Assembly: GCA_002256385.1 (NCBI GenBank)
Contig: NKJD01000003.1
Span: 46,171-110,170 of the forward strand
Direction of reading: 5' to 3'
DNA length: 64,000 bases
Origin: Flavobacterium sp. BFFFF2
GTDB taxonomy: Bacteria; Bacteroidota; Bacteroidia; Flavobacteriales; Flavobacteriaceae
Shown: in pieces, positions 38,175 through 46,651 of the stretch
How positions within the stretch are numbered: position 1 is the stretch's first letter
How the letters are laid out: every line of letters starts with the position of its first letter
Program-made: the position numbers and the translations under genes
Notes under the pieces: generated by a model
What the model saw: the letters and a program-made list of their open reading frames with translations, nothing else
What the model was told of the DNA's origin: nothing
Databases searched by the model: none

Positions 38175-38699
38175 ATTTGTTTAAAGTTTAAAGTTTAAAG
38201 TTCAAAGTTGTTACCTATTGAAACTTAGTGCCTTTAAAATTATTCTTGTTTAAATATGATATAAAATTATTTATCTTTCCACTTAAATTTTCAAAATCAG
38301 ATTTCAAATCATTAAAAGTCTTTTCGTCAATATATTTAAAATCCAAAACCCGATATAATTGAGATCTAGTTTCACCAGCAGAACCTTTTGCAATTGATAA
38401 GAACTGCCTAAACTCCGAATTTCCATTTCTTTCAAATCCTTCAGCTATATTATCCATAACTGAACCAGAAGATGCTTTAATTTGCTCTTTTAATTTAAAA
38501 TCATTTTTTAATTCTGTAACAGTGCAAATAATATGAATTTCATTTGATAATCTGCGTGCCTCCTGCCAAATTTCTAAATCCTCAAATCGAGCTATTGTAG
38601 CCATAAATTATTATTTTGTTAGATAAAGTTCTATTTTGAAGTTAAGGAACGCATCAAATTTCTCAACTTTAAACTTTGAACTTTAAACTTTAAACAAAT
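38175..38699 (-). mobile_element. Candidate mobile unit: four-helix-bundle gene between 36-bp inverted heptamer repeats
   Basis: The ends 38175-38210 and 38664-38699 are inverted copies of a 36-bp sequence, ATTTG plus four 7-bp units TTTAAAG (one variant TTCAAAG) plus TTG. They match at 34 of 36 positions, and the two differences reflect the variant unit sitting at a different place. They enclose a single four-helix-bundle gene. The unit starts one base from the sufB stop and ends five bases from the sufC start. No target duplication or transposase is visible. Confidence 0.65.
38215..38604 (-). CDS. Four-helix-bundle protein (S23/Avd-like), copy 2
   Basis: A 129-residue helical protein: RFEDLEIWQEARRLSNEI, then SSGSVMDNIAEGFERNGNSE, FLSIAKGSAGETRSQLYR and a C-terminal helix. 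It is in the same family as the gene at 37021 and has no enzymatic motif. It sits between sufB and sufC, transcribed with them, between 36-bp inverted repeats. It may be a passenger or an RNA/DNA-binding factor of the flanking repeats; neither role is established. Confidence 0.88.
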   Translation of the reverse strand: MATIARFEDLEIWQEARRLSNEIHIICTVTELKNDFKLKEQIKASSGSVMDNIAEGFERNGNSEFRQFLSIAKGSAGETRSQLYRVLDFKYIDEKTFNDLKSDFENLSGKINNFISYLNKNNFKGTKFQ

Positions 38700-38700
38700 T

Positions 38701-40149
38701 TTACCCAACCGATCCCTCCAACGAAATCTCCAATAACTTCTGCGCTTCTACCGCAAATTCCATCGGCAATTTGTTTAACACTTCTTTACTAAACCCATTG
38801 ACAATTAAGGCAATGGCTTTTTCGGTTGGAATGCCGCGTTGGTTACAGTAAAACACTTGGTCTTCCCCAATTTTGGAGGTGGTGGCTTCGTGTTCAATTT
38901 GAGCGGTGGCATTTTTGCTTTCAATGTATGGAAACGTATGGGCACCACACAAATTGCCCATTAGCAACGAATCGCATTGCGAAAAATTTCGCGCATTTTC
39001 GGCCCTAGCGCCTATTTGTACCAATCCGCGGTAGCTGTTTTGCGATTTGCCCGCAGAAATACCTTTTGAAATAATGGTCGATCTGGTGTTTTTGCCCAAA
39101 TGAATCATTTTGGTTCCCGTATCAGCTTGTTGAAAATGATTGGTAACGGCTATGGAATAAAACTCCCCAATAGAATGATCGCCTTTGAGCACACAACTGG
39201 GATATTTCCAAGTTACTGCCGAGCCCGTTTCTACTTGCGTCCACGAAATTTTGGCATGGGCCTCGCACAAACCGCGTTTGGTGACAAAATTGTACACCCC
39301 ACCTTTGCCTTCTTTGTTGCCTGGATACCAGTTTTGTACGGTCGAATATTTAATTTCAGCACGATCAAGGGCAATTAACTCCACCACCGCCGCGTGCAAT
39401 TGGTTTTCGTCGCGGCTTGGTGCAGTACAGCCTTCCAAATACGACACATAACTGCCTTCGTCGGCGATGACTAACGTGCGCTCAAATTGACCAGTTCCAG
39501 CTTGGTTGATGCGGAAATACGTGGACAATTCCATCGGGCAATGCACTCCTTTGGGAATGTAGCAGAAACTGCCATCCGAAAAGACTGCCGAATTCAACGC
39601 GGCATAATAATTGTCTTTTTGTGGCACCACCATGCCCAAATATTGTTGCACCAAATCGGGATATTCGCGAATGGCTTCAGAAATGCTCATAAAAATGATG
39701 CCTTTTTCGGCCAAAGTCTTCTTAAAAGTGGTGGCAACCGATACCGAATCGACCACAATATCCATGGCCACATTATTCATCATCTTTTGTTCATCAACCG
39801 AAATGCCTAACTTTTTGTACATGGCCAATAACTCCGGATCTACGTCGTCTAATGACTTGTTCGGATCGGCTTTTTTGGGGGCAGAATAATACGAAATAGC
39901 CTGAAAATCAGGTTTTTCATAGTGGACATTAGCCCACTCTGGCTCGGTCATTTGCTGCCAAGCCCTGAAAGCCTCAATGCGCCAATCGGTCATCCATTGT
40001 GGTTCTTCTTTCTTGTGTGAAATGGCCCGCACGATATCTTCGTTTAACCCAATTGGAAAGGTTTCTGAATCCAGTTCGGTGTAAAATCCGTATTCGTATT
40101 CTTTATTTTCTAATTCGACTTTGAGGTCGTCTTCAGTATATTTATTCAT
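38701..40149 (-). CDS. sufB: Fe-S cluster assembly scaffold protein SufB
   Basis: A 482-residue scaffold protein. [20 protein letters not shown] is the normal family start, so the ATG at 40149 is used. The frame stays open nine codons further only because it runs into a repeat array. The core has [54 protein letters not shown] and the C-terminal [22 protein letters not shown]. It assembles [4Fe-4S] clusters with SufC and SufD. The stop codon is directly followed by a four-helix-bundle element. Confidence 0.97.
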   Translation of the reverse strand: MNKYTEDDLKVELENKEYEYGFYTELDSETFPIGLNEDIVRAISHKKEEPQWMTDWRIEAFRAWQQMTEPEWANVHYEKPDFQAISYYSAPKKADPNKSLDDVDPELLAMYKKLGISVDEQKMMNNVAMDIVVDSVSVATTFKKTLAEKGIIFMSISEAIREYPDLVQQYLGMVVPQKDNYYAALNSAVFSDGSFCYIPKGVHCPMELSTYFRINQAGTGQFERTLVIADEGSYVSYLEGCTAPSRDENQLHAAVVELIALDRAEIKYSTVQNWYPGNKEGKGGVYNFVTKRGLCEAHAKISWTQVETGSAVTWKYPSCVLKGDHSIGEFYSIAVTNHFQQADTGTKMIHLGKNTRSTIISKGISAGKSQNSYRGLVQIGARAENARNFSQCDSLLMGNLCGAHTFPYIESKNATAQIEHEATTSKIGEDQVFYCNQRGIPTEKAIALIVNGFSKEVLNKLPMEFAVEAQKLLEISLEGSVG

Positions 40150-40153
40150 TTGT

Positions 40154-40196
40154 AAGTCATAAAGTTTGAAAGTCAAAAGTCATAAAGTCATATCAA
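40154..40196 (+). repeat. Solo AAAGTC-type heptamer array in the sufA-sufB gap
   Basis: About six degenerate units of the AAAGTCA/AAAGTTT kind, ending five bases from the sufB start. It is the same kind as the arrays bounding the element at 36969-37427, but with no gene inside. Together with the two elements, every gap of the suf operon contains this repeat type. Confidence 0.75.
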
Positions 40197-40227
40197 ACCT
40201 TTCGACATGCTTGTATTTCTCATTTGA

Positions 40228-40557
40228 CTATAGTGAAAAACTTTCCCCACATCCGCAGGTTCTGGTTGCATTTGGATTATTAAATACAAATCCTTTTCCG
40301 TTTAAACCGCCTGAAAATTCTAAGATGGTTCCAGCTAAATACAGGAACGATTTTTTCTCCACCGCAATTCGGATGTGATTGTCTTCGAACACTTTGTCGG
40401 TTTCGCTGATTTCTTTGTCAAATTTTAATTCATAAGACAAACCCGAACAACCGCCGCTTTTTACGCCCACTCGCACATAGTCGTTTGCTGCGTCAAAACC
40501 GTCGTCTTCCATCATTTGCGTGATTCTTTTACTCGCTGATTCAGATACTTTAATCAT
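40228..40557 (-). CDS. sufA: A-type Fe-S carrier protein (IscA/SufA/HesB family)
   Basis: A 109-residue protein with the three conserved cysteines: one in GVKSGGCSGLSYEL and two in the C-terminal TCGCGESFSL. It carries newly made clusters from SufBCD to targets such as aconitase. It is the first gene of the suf operon; a good promoter lies upstream. No sufS or sufE is in this window; their position outside it is unknown. Confidence 0.93.
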   Translation of the reverse strand: MIKVSESASKRITQMMEDDGFDAANDYVRVGVKSGGCSGLSYELKFDKEISETDKVFEDNHIRIAVEKKSFLYLAGTILEFSGGLNGKGFVFNNPNATRTCGCGESFSL

Positions 40558-40587
40558 GGCTTATTTTGATTTTGTCTAAATTAGCGA

Positions 40588-40620
40588 CAAAGATACAATG
40601 AAAACACCCTTTATTTCAAA
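40588..40620 (-). promoter_or_regulatory. Promoter of the suf operon
   Basis: On the minus strand TTTG (40620-40617) is followed after 21 bases by TATCTTTG (40595-40588), a good match to the Bacteroidota -33/-7 promoter, 30 bases before the sufA ATG. Between here and 40867 I see no gene; a 68-residue open frame on the plus strand has no supporting features. Confidence 0.6.
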
Positions 40621-40867
40621 GAATGAAAGCGAAAGAAATCAATTGCAGTATCATTTTTTCTTATACAAACCACTTGAAAAAATTATATTTGTGGAAGTTT
40701 GTTTTACAAGTTCCTTTGAATGTTGGTTTATGGCAATTTCTTTTAATGTGAATGCAAAAACGAATCGTCAATATCCAATAGGTAGTAGTTTTTCAATTTT
40801 ATAAAATATCTCATATTTTTAATCAAGTGGAGGCAATATGCATTAGTCAATTGAACGAAACAAAATA

Positions 40868-41404
40868 ATGAATAGTAGAAAAATTTTACTTGGCTTAATT
40901 ACACTTTCAACATTGTATTCTTGTTCTACTAGAAAAATATCCGAAAGTGAGTTATTAAAAATAAATGGAATTTACGAGGCTAACAATATAGGAAATACGA
41001 TCGAGAATGCCCATCATTACAATTTTATTTCCCTGCTCCACAGAAGATTATTTAAGGATACTTTGGTTGGAAAACCGATCTTTAATTATCGTTTTAAAAT
41101 TATAATGCTGGACAGTAAGCATTTAGAAATAAGTATAATAAATGAAGTTAACAAAGTGATTAGTAAAAGAAAGTATGGATTCAGAAGAAGAGAAGATTTC
41201 ATCATTTTAAAAAACAAAAACACTCACTTTTTATTAATTCCCTATTTAGCGGGCGCACTTGATCTAACAAAATTGAAAATAAAATCAAATAAAGATGGAA
41301 ACCTTAATATCAAAATAAGTGAACATCGCTCGGGAGGTGCATTTATGATACCTATGGGCTGGAGCGATACTAAAAGTACCGAAAATTATAAAAGAGTAGA
41401 ATAA
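40868..41404 (+). CDS. Hypothetical lipoprotein
   Basis: A 178-residue protein with a lipoprotein signal (KILLGLITLSTLYSC, cleavage before Cys19). The mature part has an alternating strand pattern (FNYRFKIIMLDSKHLEISII, FIILKNKNTHFLLIPYLAGA) but no domain I recognise. Codon use is AT-rich compared with its neighbours. It is probably attached to the outer or inner membrane; function unknown. Confidence 0.6.
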   Translation: MNSRKILLGLITLSTLYSCSTRKISESELLKINGIYEANNIGNTIENAHHYNFISLLHRRLFKDTLVGKPIFNYRFKIIMLDSKHLEISIINEVNKVISKRKYGFRRREDFIILKNKNTHFLLIPYLAGALDLTKLKIKSNKDGNLNIKISEHRSGGAFMIPMGWSDTKSTENYKRVE

Positions 41405-41638
41405 AAAGCGATCGCAACATGAGGTTGAACCAAGCGGATACCCGTGTTAATAATAGAAGTTAACATTGGAGAGCAATGAAATAATTGTTTTTAGTTTATG
41501 TCATTCTACTTAAGTTTACAAAAGAATATGCGCTTGCCGCTCCGGATTGAAAAGAAAAAATAAAAATTCAAAGCTTTGGGCAGCGTTAAATATGCAATAA
41601 TTAAATTATCTCAATCCAATAATAGTTCAAGCTCAAAT

Positions 41639-41742
41639 TTCAAATCTTTCAATCCTTCAATTTTTTAATCTTTCAATCATTCAATCTCAAACCTCAAATC
41701 TCAAATTTTTCAATTTTTCAATCCTTCAATCTTTCAATAAAT
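41639..41742 (+). repeat. Octamer array TTTCAATC upstream of the MBL-fold gene
   Basis: Roughly a dozen degenerate 8-bp units (CTTTCAAT, CCTTCAAT, ATTTTTCA) ending five bases before the ATG at 41748. The rest of the 41405-41747 gap is AT-rich and holds no gene that I can support. Confidence 0.8.
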
Positions 41743-41747
41743 AAAAA

Positions 41748-42614
41748 ATGAAAATCTACCCCATTGAATCCGGCAACTTCAAATTAGATGGCGGCGCCAT
41801 GTTTGGCGTGGTTCCCAAAACCATTTGGCACAAAACCAATCCGGCCGACGACAACAACCTCATTGACATTGCCGCGCGCTGTTTGTTGATTGAAGACGGA
41901 AACCGACTGACCCTCATTGACACAGGCATGGGCAACAAACAATCGGAGAAGTTTTTTGGCTATTACTCGTTGTGGGGCACCCATTCGCTTGATGGCTCTT
42001 TGGCTCAATACGGTTTTCACCGCGACGACATTACCGATGTGTTTATGACGCATTTGCATTTTGACCATTGCGGCGGTTCGGTCAATTGGAATGCCGACCG
42101 AAGTGGCTATGAAGTGGCTTTTAAAAATGCGACTTATTGGACCAACGAAAATCATTGGGAATGGGCCACCAGCCCAAATCAGCGGGAAAAAGCTTCTTTT
42201 TTAAGAGAAAATATTTTGCCGATGCAAGAAAGTGGCCAATTGAAATTTATTGAGCGGCCAGACGGCAATTTTGGGTATGCCCCTGAAATGGGTTTTTCCA
42301 TTTATTATGTGGATGGGCACACCGAAAAAATGATGATTCCCCATATTGAATATAATAACAAAACGCTGGTGTTCTGTGCCGATTTAATCCCCACCGCCGG
42401 ACACTTGCCCTTGCCTTATGTGATGGGCTATGACACACGCCCACTACTGACCATGCCCGAAAAGGCCCATTTTTTGGCGCAAGCAGCCAAGAACAATTAC
42501 GTTTTATGGCTCGAACACGATGCCCATAACCCATTAATTACGGTGGCAGAAACGGACAAAGGCATTCGGTTGGATCAGCACATAACCTTGGCTGATTTCT
42601 TAATCGGATGTTAA
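41748..42614 (+). CDS. MBL-fold metallo-hydrolase
   Basis: A 288-residue metallo-beta-lactamase-fold protein without a signal peptide, so cytoplasmic. The zinc motif THLHFDHCGG has His102, His104, Asp106 and His107. Further ligands are likely in VDGHTEKMM and FCADLIPTAGH (Asp) and the late LEHDAHNP. The layout resembles the lactonase/N-acyl-homoserine lactone hydrolase-like branch (a LIDTGMGNKQSEKFFGYY segment follows the first strand), but the substrate cannot be inferred. It stands alone, preceded by an octamer array and followed by a subtilase gene. Confidence 0.85.
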   Translation: MKIYPIESGNFKLDGGAMFGVVPKTIWHKTNPADDNNLIDIAARCLLIEDGNRLTLIDTGMGNKQSEKFFGYYSLWGTHSLDGSLAQYGFHRDDITDVFMTHLHFDHCGGSVNWNADRSGYEVAFKNATYWTNENHWEWATSPNQREKASFLRENILPMQESGQLKFIERPDGNFGYAPEMGFSIYYVDGHTEKMMIPHIEYNNKTLVFCADLIPTAGHLPLPYVMGYDTRPLLTMPEKAHFLAQAAKNNYVLWLEHDAHNPLITVAETDKGIRLDQHITLADFLIGC

Positions 42615-42706
42615 TGCGCGGTGCTATTTAACATTTTGAAATATATTTACACCTTGATTTTTACAAAAATCAACATCAACCCAATCTATAACCTAATTTG
42701 ATACGA

Positions 42707-44317
42707 ATGACCAGAAAAAATTATTATGTAGCGGCGGCGCTTATGGCAGCCCTTTTTAGTACGCAGGCACAAGAAGCAGGGAAAACTTTTGTTGCCAAAC
42801 AAACCCCAATGACCGAAGCCCAAATGCAGCGTTGGAGTCATTTGGACATGGAAAAAGATTCGATTCCGGGCATGAGTGTCGATCGGGCTTACAACGAATT
42901 GATCAAAGGAAAACCAGGCCAAAAAGTAATTGTGGCCGTGATTGACTCAGGTGTCGACATTGAACACCCCGATTTAAAATCGGTAATTTGGACCAACCCC
43001 AAAGAAATTGCGGGCAACGGCATTGACGACGACAAAAACGGCTACATCGATGACATTCACGGATGGAACTTTTTAGGTGCCTCCAACGATGAAAACTTAG
43101 AGTTGGTTCGTATGCTTAAAAAGCCAGACGACGGTTCAGAAGAATACAAAAATGCTTTGGCCGAATATGAGCAAAAATCAAATGAAGCCAAGCAAGGCAA
43201 ACAACAAATGGATTTTATCACCAAAGCGGATAAAACCATGCAAGAATTCTTGAAAAAAGACACGTACACTGTGGATGATTTAAAGACGGTAACGTCTACT
43301 GATGCTGCGGTCAACCAAAGCAAAATGGTGATGACGCAAGTATTGACTCGAGCTGGCGCTAATTTCCGTGAATTGTTTAAAGAGCAAATCAACTATGTAA
43401 ACGAAATGGTTGAGTACAATTTGAACAAAGACTTTGACGGACGCAAAGTGGTGGGTGACAATCCAGAAGATTTGAACGATAAAAACTATGGCAACAACAC
43501 CGTGTATGCCCCAGACAAAGAAGATTCTTTGCATGGTACGCACGTAGCAGGTATCATTGCCCAAGTACGTAGCAATGGACTTGGCGGCGACGGGGTGGCC
43601 AACGGACAAGTAGCCATTATGTCGGTTCGTGCCGTGCCAAATGGCGACGAATATGACAAAGACATTGCTTTGGCCATCCGTTATGCGGTGGACAATGGTG
43701 CCAAAGTAATTAACGGTAGTTTTGGTAAAGACTATTCGCCACACAAAGAATGGGTGTGGGATGCCATTAAATATGCCGAAAGCAAAGACGTGTTGTTTGT
43801 ACATGCGGCCGGAAATGACAGCAAAAACATAGATAACGAACCAAATTTCCCAACCGATTCGAAAGACAAAAAAACAGAATTGGCCAACAATGTAATCACC
43901 ATTGGTGCCTTAAATTATGAATATGGCGACGCACTTGTTGCTGATTTCTCGAACTACGGCAAACTCAATGTAGACGTATTTGCGCCTGGGGTTAAAATTT
44001 ATGCCACCACGCCAAACAACACCTACAAATACGAGCAAGGCACGTCTATGGCTGCGCCAAACGCGGCGGGTGTAGCTGCATTGGTTCGTTCGTACTACCC
44101 ACAATTAAAAGCGGGCCAAGTCAAAGAAATCTTGATGAAATCGGGTACACCTATTAGCATCGGCGTCACTGCTGGCGAAGAAGGACAAAAAATGCAATTC
44201 ACCGACATCAGTGTGTCTGGTAAAATCATTAATGCCTACCAAGCCCTTAAAATGGCTGATGGTATGGTGAACAAAGCGCCAAAAGGTAAACCTGCTGCGC
44301 CTAAGAAAAAGAAATAA
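42707..44317 (+). CDS. Secreted S8-family serine protease (subtilase)
   Basis: A 536-residue protease starting MTRKNYYVAAALMAALFSTQAQ, a signal peptide; the frame extends three codons upstream to a TTG. The catalytic triad is visible: Asp80 in AVIDSGVDIEHPDL, His276 in HGTHVAGIIAQV and Ser447 in GTSMAAPNAAGVAALV, with the oxyanion Asn in VHAAGND. The gap from Asp to His is almost 200 residues, against about 30 in subtilisin. It is filled by a charged helical insertion (residues about 125-245), probably a regulatory or substrate domain. A Lys/Pro/Ala-rich tail replaces a T9SS sorting domain, so it is likely periplasmic or retained. A terminator follows. Confidence 0.93.
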   Translation: MTRKNYYVAAALMAALFSTQAQEAGKTFVAKQTPMTEAQMQRWSHLDMEKDSIPGMSVDRAYNELIKGKPGQKVIVAVIDSGVDIEHPDLKSVIWTNPKEIAGNGIDDDKNGYIDDIHGWNFLGASNDENLELVRMLKKPDDGSEEYKNALAEYEQKSNEAKQGKQQMDFITKADKTMQEFLKKDTYTVDDLKTVTSTDAAVNQSKMVMTQVLTRAGANFRELFKEQINYVNEMVEYNLNKDFDGRKVVGDNPEDLNDKNYGNNTVYAPDKEDSLHGTHVAGIIAQVRSNGLGGDGVANGQVAIMSVRAVPNGDEYDKDIALAIRYAVDNGAKVINGSFGKDYSPHKEWVWDAIKYAESKDVLFVHAAGNDSKNIDNEPNFPTDSKDKKTELANNVITIGALNYEYGDALVADFSNYGKLNVDVFAPGVKIYATTPNNTYKYEQGTSMAAPNAAGVAALVRSYYPQLKAGQVKEILMKSGTPISIGVTAGEEGQKMQFTDISVSGKIINAYQALKMADGMVNKAPKGKPAAPKKKK

Positions 44318-44339
44318 AATTTTATTGTATTTAAAAGTG

Positions 44340-44371
44340 AAACAGCCTCTGCAAAGGGGCTGTTTTTTTTT
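44340..44371 (+). terminator. Terminator of the subtilase gene
   Basis: AACAGCC / GGCTGTT hairpin followed by nine T, 22 bases after the stop codon. Confidence 0.8.
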
Positions 44372-44640
44372 GAGTCGAAAGTCAAAAGTCGAAAGTCGAC
44401 CCGAGACCCATTGGAACAAATGGGTCGAACATTTGATATTAAGAGGAGGACTGCCAGTGGCAGTCAGGTACGCAAGCTTTAGCTTGCAAACTAAAACCTT
44501 GATGCCCAATTGAAATTCAGGTACGCGAGCTTTAGCTCGCTCCTTGAAAAATCATTCATCTACAGCCCAAAGTCGGAATATAAAATGACACCCGAGACCC
44601 ATTGGAACAAATGGGTCGAACGGAGCGAAGCTAAAGTCTT
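44371..44640 (-). repeat. Hairpin-mosaic repeat, inverted orientation, with AAAGTCG units
   Basis: AAAGTCG heptamers at 44373-44399 lead into the mosaic on the opposite strand to the copies at 28.5 and 57.7 kb. Hairpins are GACCCATT/AATGGGTC at 44405-44426 and again at 44596-44617, GACTGCC/GGCAGTC at 44449-44465, GCAAGCT/AGCTTGC at 44472-44487 and GCGAGCT/AGCTCGC at 44525-44540. No coding potential. Confidence 0.85.
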
Positions 44641-44656
44641 TGCTAACTCTAGTAGA

Positions 44657-44903
44657 CTGGTGCCTTGTTGCTTTTGAAAGGTGTCTTGTTGACTTTGACT
44701 GATGCCTTGTTGACTTTGACTGGTGTCTTGTTCACTTTGACTGATGTCTTGTTGACTTTGACTGATGACTTGTTGACTTTGACTGATGTCTTGTTCAATT
44801 TGACTGATGTCTTGTTCACTTTGACTGATGTCTTGTTGACTTTGACTGATGTCTTGTTGACTTTGAAAGGTGTCTTGCCCTTTGAAAGGTGTCTTGTTGC
44901 CAA
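44657..44903. repeat. 21-bp minisatellite, about 11 copies
   Basis: Tandem 21-bp units with consensus CTTGTTGACTTTGACTGATG plus T. Because 21 is a multiple of 3, several frames on both strands stay open and read as heptapeptide repeats (for example SQSQQDI or SVKVNKT on the minus strand). No start context or flanking domain supports a protein. One and a half further units lie at 45228-45290. Confidence 0.85.
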
Positions 44904-45300
44904 TTCTATTCATCAGACCTACTGGTTTCTGTCTCATGTATTTCTGTTGATTCACCATTTTGTTCATTTTCTTTGCTGGCCCAAAGAAAACGAACCAAAA
45001 GAAAGGGCCTTTTTGGCCCGCATAAAAGGTCATTTTTGCCTTCGGCAAAACCAGTTTTTCAAGCTGAAAATCCCTCCAAGGCTTCAGGATTTTTGCCAGC
45101 TTGAAAAACCTATGACTACATATGCGGGCCGGCACTTGCGTGGCTTCGCAGAAAAGTAGACATTGGTTGAAAACCTTATTTTGTCATTTCGACGAAGGAG
45201 AAATCTCATAATCTAGGGGGCTTAGCGCATTTGACTGATGTCTTGTTGACTTTGGAAGGTGTCTTGTTGCTTTTGACAGGAGGCTTAATGCTTTTGGCAG
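44904..45300. repeat. Dispersed non-coding repeat remnants
   Basis: Contains a GC-variable block (GGGCCTTTTTGGCCCGC, a perfect palindrome around TTTTT, near 45006) and the stretch TTGTCATTTCGACGAAGGAG near 45180, which I recall as a common dispersed repeat in Bacteroidota genomes. A partial copy of the 21-bp unit follows. Open frames here are unsupported. The 45301-45598 remainder is AT-rich with a TATATTTG motif at 45488-45495. Confidence 0.5.
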
Positions 45301-45598
45301 CAGGCAATGAGTCGAAAGTCAATGGGAGTATTCATTAGATTGTGTAAACCCAAAACCCGCCTTGCTTGCCACTCAGCAAGCTACAGCGCCAACTGTCCAA
45401 GTGTTTATTTTTAAAACTTCTTTCTATTTTAACAGTGGTTGTTTTTTTTAATTTTTTAAGTAAATACTTTACAAGTTGGATTTTATTTATATTTGGAGAA
45501 GGTTTGCGGCTGGGGGTTACGTACCGTTGCGGATACTTTCTAGTTACCGGCAATTAATCAAGACATGAGTGCATAATTACTAAATTAGCGGAAAAAAA

Positions 45599-46651
45599 AT
45601 GAGTTTACAAGAACAACTAGACACAAATAGAAGAAACGTTTCATTTGACAATTATGACATTACAGTTAGACAATTGTATTCAATGATTGCTGAAAAACAA
45701 ATTGAATTGCAGCCTGAATACCAAAGACATTTTGTTTGGGATTCAACAAGACAATCTCAACTTATCGAATCAATTTTTTTAGGAATTCCAATACCTAATT
45801 TATTTATGGCTACAAACATAGATTCAACTTGGGAAGTTATTGATGGTTTACAGAGGCTTACAACTATTGTAAATTTTGTTGGAGATGAAGACGTTAGAAT
45901 GAGAACTAATCCCAATTCTCAAAAGTTAAGAATTACTGGATTGGATAAAGTTGAAGCGATGAATGGTTCTAATTTTGAAGACTTACCTATGTCTGTTCAA
46001 CACATGTTTATGACCAGACCAATAAGAATAACTGTATTAAATGATAAAAGTGACTTTAGCGTTAGATATGATTTGTTTGAAAGATTAAATACAGGTGGTG
46101 TAATTTTACATGCACAAGAAATAAGAAATTGTGTTTTCTTAGGTGAATTCAAAGATTTTATTACCGAGTGTAGCGAAAATGCCGATTTCAACAATTCCGT
46201 AAAAATGACTGAAAATTCAGAAAGAACAGGTAGTCGAGAAGAATTAGTATTGAAATTCTTTGCCTATTTTGAAGACAGAAATCTATTTGTACATAGTGTA
46301 AAAGAATTTTTGAACGATTACATGGAGAAAAAAACAAAACGTTTCACAAATAAAGCAGCATTCCGTGATTTATTTAATGACACATTTAGTTTAATAAATG
46401 AATTATTACCAAATGGAATTGTTAGAGGTAATCGTATAAATATTACACCTTTAGTTTTGTTTGAAGCCATTTCTATTGGTGTTGCAGACGTACTGACAGA
46501 TAATCAAAGACACTTAATAACCGCTGAAAAATTACAAACTCTTCTTAATCACGATGAATTAAGAAGACTAACGACTGGAGCTACAAATTCAAGAAATAAA
46601 CTGAATGAGAGGATAGATTTTGTAAAAAATTATTTAAGACATGCCGTTTAA
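45599..46651 (+). CDS. DUF262-domain protein (candidate defence effector)
   Basis: A 350-residue protein with a ParB/sulfiredoxin-like DUF262 domain at residues about 20-200: PEYQRHFVWDSTRQSQLIES, the nucleotide-handling motif Asp82-Gly-Leu-Gln-Arg86 followed by LTT, and FERLNTGG at residues 160-167. The C-terminal 150 residues are helical. DUF262 domains form the NTPase half of GmrSD-type systems that cut modified phage DNA, and of related two-gene defence pairs. The DUF1524 HNH nuclease half of GmrSD is absent; instead an HEPN gene overlaps the end by 11 bases. AT-rich composition suggests transfer. Confidence 0.85.
   Translation: MSLQEQLDTNRRNVSFDNYDITVRQLYSMIAEKQIELQPEYQRHFVWDSTRQSQLIESIFLGIPIPNLFMATNIDSTWEVIDGLQRLTTIVNFVGDEDVRMRTNPNSQKLRITGLDKVEAMNGSNFEDLPMSVQHMFMTRPIRITVLNDKSDFSVRYDLFERLNTGGVILHAQEIRNCVFLGEFKDFITECSENADFNNSVKMTENSERTGSREELVLKFFAYFEDRNLFVHSVKEFLNDYMEKKTKRFTNKAAFRDLFNDTFSLINELLPNGIVRGNRINITPLVLFEAISIGVADVLTDNQRHLITAEKLQTLLNHDELRRLTTGATNSRNKLNERIDFVKNYLRHAV

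Noticed and set aside
36969..38699. Diversity-generating retroelement around the Avd-like genes
   Set aside because: No reverse transcriptase, template repeat or variable-repeat target gene is visible within the window.
40598..40804. 68-codon plus-strand open frame
   Set aside because: It overlaps the suf promoter region, has no recognisable domain and no promoter or start context.
44657..44903. Possible CRISPR array
   Set aside because: Units are contiguous 21-mers without unique spacers, and no cas genes are present.
44560..45159. Minus-strand 191-codon and plus-strand 164-codon frames over the 21-bp repeat
   Set aside because: Several frames on both strands are open because the unit is a multiple of three; flanks are dispersed repeats, so no frame is favoured.
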